From positions 1-57,027 of the IMG/VR virus record IMGVR_UViG_3300010371_000009: 57,027 nucleotides of DNA. One strand, written 5' to 3'. Shown here piece by piece: positions 55,799 to 57,027 of this stretch (within the stretch, counting starts at the first letter, position 1; the number at the start of each line of letters is the position of its first letter). The notes beneath the pieces were generated by a model that did not search any database, was not told the DNA's origin, and was given only the letters and a program-made list of their open reading frames with translations. Source of the stretch: a virus. Position numbers and translations under genes: made by a program.

Positions 55799-57027
55799 TG
55801 ATTAAATATACTGCTGATGGCTTTCCGTATGATGATAATACTGAAGAAGGTAATCAATTAGATTGGGTTGATAATACTAATCACGCTATGACAGCACAAG
55901 CGCCAGCGCCAGACGATCCTTTTGCTATGGCTGCTGCTAGACTTAAAGCAGCGGTGCAACGTGGAAACCCATTGCCGATTGAAGATGACAGATACAAGCT
56001 ATTCGGTCCTGAAAATAAAGAGCATCCATCTTATATCGTAGAGCCTGATTTATTTGAAACTCAATCACAGCAAATGGCTTTGCCTGCGGATATGATGCAG
56101 GATGACAGCGGACGTTTTTATTATAAAGACAATCCAGATAAAACCATTCCGATGATTAAGCGTCCAGGTGTGCTGCCTTTAATAAATACACCTGAAGGCA
56201 TTAAATTTGCTACGCCAAAGATGCTTGATATTGTGGGCAACGTTATGGGCAACGTTGGCGGTGTTGTTAGTGTTCCAGCTAAAGCTGGTGAAATGATATT
56301 AGGTAGTGGATTAGTTAAAGCATCTAAAAATATACCTTGGGAAGTTAAAGGTTTTGAAGATGCTAATTGGTTTCATGGTACAACTCATGAGTTTGATAAA
56401 TTTAGTAAAGCTAAAGGCAATCCTGAAAATCACTTAGGTCAATATCCTCATTTCACATCAAATGCTGAAGATGCTAGTGCAAATTATGCTGGTATTGGTC
56501 CAGATTTAACAGGACGTATTGAAAGAAGAACAGATGATATAATGAGTGAAAAAGGATGGGACGCTGATAAATTCAATAGTGATGAATACAAATCTAATTA
56601 TTTTAAAGCTAAAGAAATTGCCACAAATGAATTAAAAGGTCATGAAGGCGCTATTATTCCAGCTAAAATGAAATTACAAAATCCAGCTAGCTTAGTCGAT
56701 AATAAACCAACTTGGTTAGATTTTACTCCTAAATATGATAAAAATGGTGAATGGATTAAAGATGCACCATTGATGGATAAGCTACATAAATCTTTTATAA
56801 AACAAGGTCAAAAATATAATTTTGATGGACAAAAAGCTTTTGATGAAGTAATAGAAAAATCTAATGCTTATGATGGTGAAATTAAAGCTTCTGATTTAAA
56901 TAAAGCTATGCGTAATGCTGATAGTTTAATGTATGTAGATAATGAAAAAGGAAATTTAATAAGCTCTCATGTAATATCTGATATATTTAAAGATTTAGGA
57001 TTTGATGGCATTGTTATGAATGCTAAA
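55798..57027 (+). CDS. Polyvalent ADP-ribosyltransferase-like protein, N-terminal part
   Basis: First 410 codons of the gene that continues at base 1 (1014 aa in all). ATG overlaps the portal stop (TAATG). N-terminal part is acidic with DDPFAMAAARLKAA; about residues 140-170 are hydrophobic Gly/Val-rich. From residue 191 there is an ART-PolyVal-like pattern: WFHGTTHEFDKFS, then YPHFTSNAEDASANYAG and later FKDLGFDGIVM, which fits an H-Y-type NAD-binding fold. Targets are unknown. Polyvalent phage proteins are often packaged and injected; location by the portal agrees. Confidence 0.78.
   Translation, partial: MIKYTADGFPYDDNTEEGNQLDWVDNTNHAMTAQAPAPDDPFAMAAARLKAAVQRGNPLPIEDDRYKLFGPENKEHPSYIVEPDLFETQSQQMALPADMMQDDSGRFYYKDNPDKTIPMIKRPGVLPLINTPEGIKFATPKMLDIVGNVMGNVGGVVSVPAKAGEMILGSGLVKASKNIPWEVKGFEDANWFHGTTHEFDKFSKAKGNPENHLGQYPHFTSNAEDASANYAGIGPDLTGRIERRTDDIMSEKGWDADKFNSDEYKSNYFKAKEIATNELKGHEGAIIPAKMKLQNPASLVDNKPTWLDFTPKYDKNGEWIKDAPLMDKLHKSFIKQGQKYNFDGQKAFDEVIEKSNAYDGEIKASDLNKAMRNADSLMYVDNEKGNLISSHVISDIFKDLGFDGIVMNAK
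56905..57027. repeat. Terminal direct repeat, right copy
   Basis: Identical to bases 1-123. See left copy. Confidence 0.95.

Noticed and set aside
1-57027. CRISPR array, diversity-generating retroelement or insertion sequence
   Set aside because: No regularly spaced repeats, no reverse transcriptase and no transposase or terminal inverted repeats were seen.
56905-57027. True physical terminal repeats of a linear genome
   Set aside because: The 123-bp overlap lies inside a gene whose frame continues through the join, and a headful-type terminase predicts circular permutation; an assembly overlap is simpler.

Overview
The window is one circularly permuted genome of a short-tailed (P22-like) DNA phage. 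The first 123 bases are repeated exactly as the last 123 (56905-57027), so the unique circle is 56,904 bp and the ends fall inside a gene. Head and neck genes (P22-type portal, acidic scaffold, coat, gp4-like and gp10-like connector proteins, ejection proteins) and the absence of tape-measure or sheath genes indicate a podovirus. The DNA is visibly AT-rich (not computed). A Tat-type signal peptide (35302-35529), Sec signals on the tail fibre, and familiar alphaproteobacterial-phage tail motifs suggest an alphaproteobacterial, perhaps rhizobiales-like, host. That is inference. I see no integrase and no clear lysogeny repressor.

Layout. (1) Right end into left end, + strand: small terminase (50044), three consecutive secreted small proteins (50649-52073), large terminase, portal, a 1014-aa ADP-ribosyltransferase-like polyvalent protein crossing the contig seam, three small genes, scaffold, coat (3913), gp4- and gp10-like proteins that share an inserted beta-rich module, a 2OG oxygenase plus GNAT pair, three ejection-type proteins, a collar-type fibre, a polyglycine adhesin, and a lysis cassette (amidase, holin, lipoprotein, coiled-coil membrane protein, second hydrolase). 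(2) 20826-32473, - strand: replication and recombination module with family B polymerase, zinc ribbon, clamp-like protein, MazG, DUF3310, SF2 helicase, PD-(D/E)XK nuclease, SSB-like protein and Sak4-like ATPase. (3) 32616-35301, + strand: HTH regulator and a prim-pol/helicase fusion whose coding frame contains two complete tRNA genes. (4) 35302-39964, - strand: small accessory genes, many with their own sigma70-type promoter and some with a terminator. (5) 39965-40514: non-coding divergent region with G-tracts and repeats, an origin candidate. (6) 40515-49971, + strand: small accessory genes, a run of nine tiny proteins of which eight are membrane peptides, a DnaA-domain-IV-like protein, a VRR-NUC nuclease, three more tRNAs, and three structured RNA candidates.

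How it works together: the prim-pol/helicase, PolB, clamp-like protein, SSB-like protein, Sak4 and exonuclease make a largely self-contained replication and recombination set. Terminase, portal and the gp4/gp10-like proteins package and seal DNA. The ejection proteins, possibly with the polyvalent protein, enter the host.

The most unusual signals are the tRNA-Met/Ile(CAT) and tRNA-Gln(TTG) genes read in frame inside the primase-helicase; a free-standing RNA of about 330 nt with its own promoter and terminator (43104-43432); two more structured RNA elements (42189-42294 and 44718-44932); and the array of tiny membrane proteins between them.
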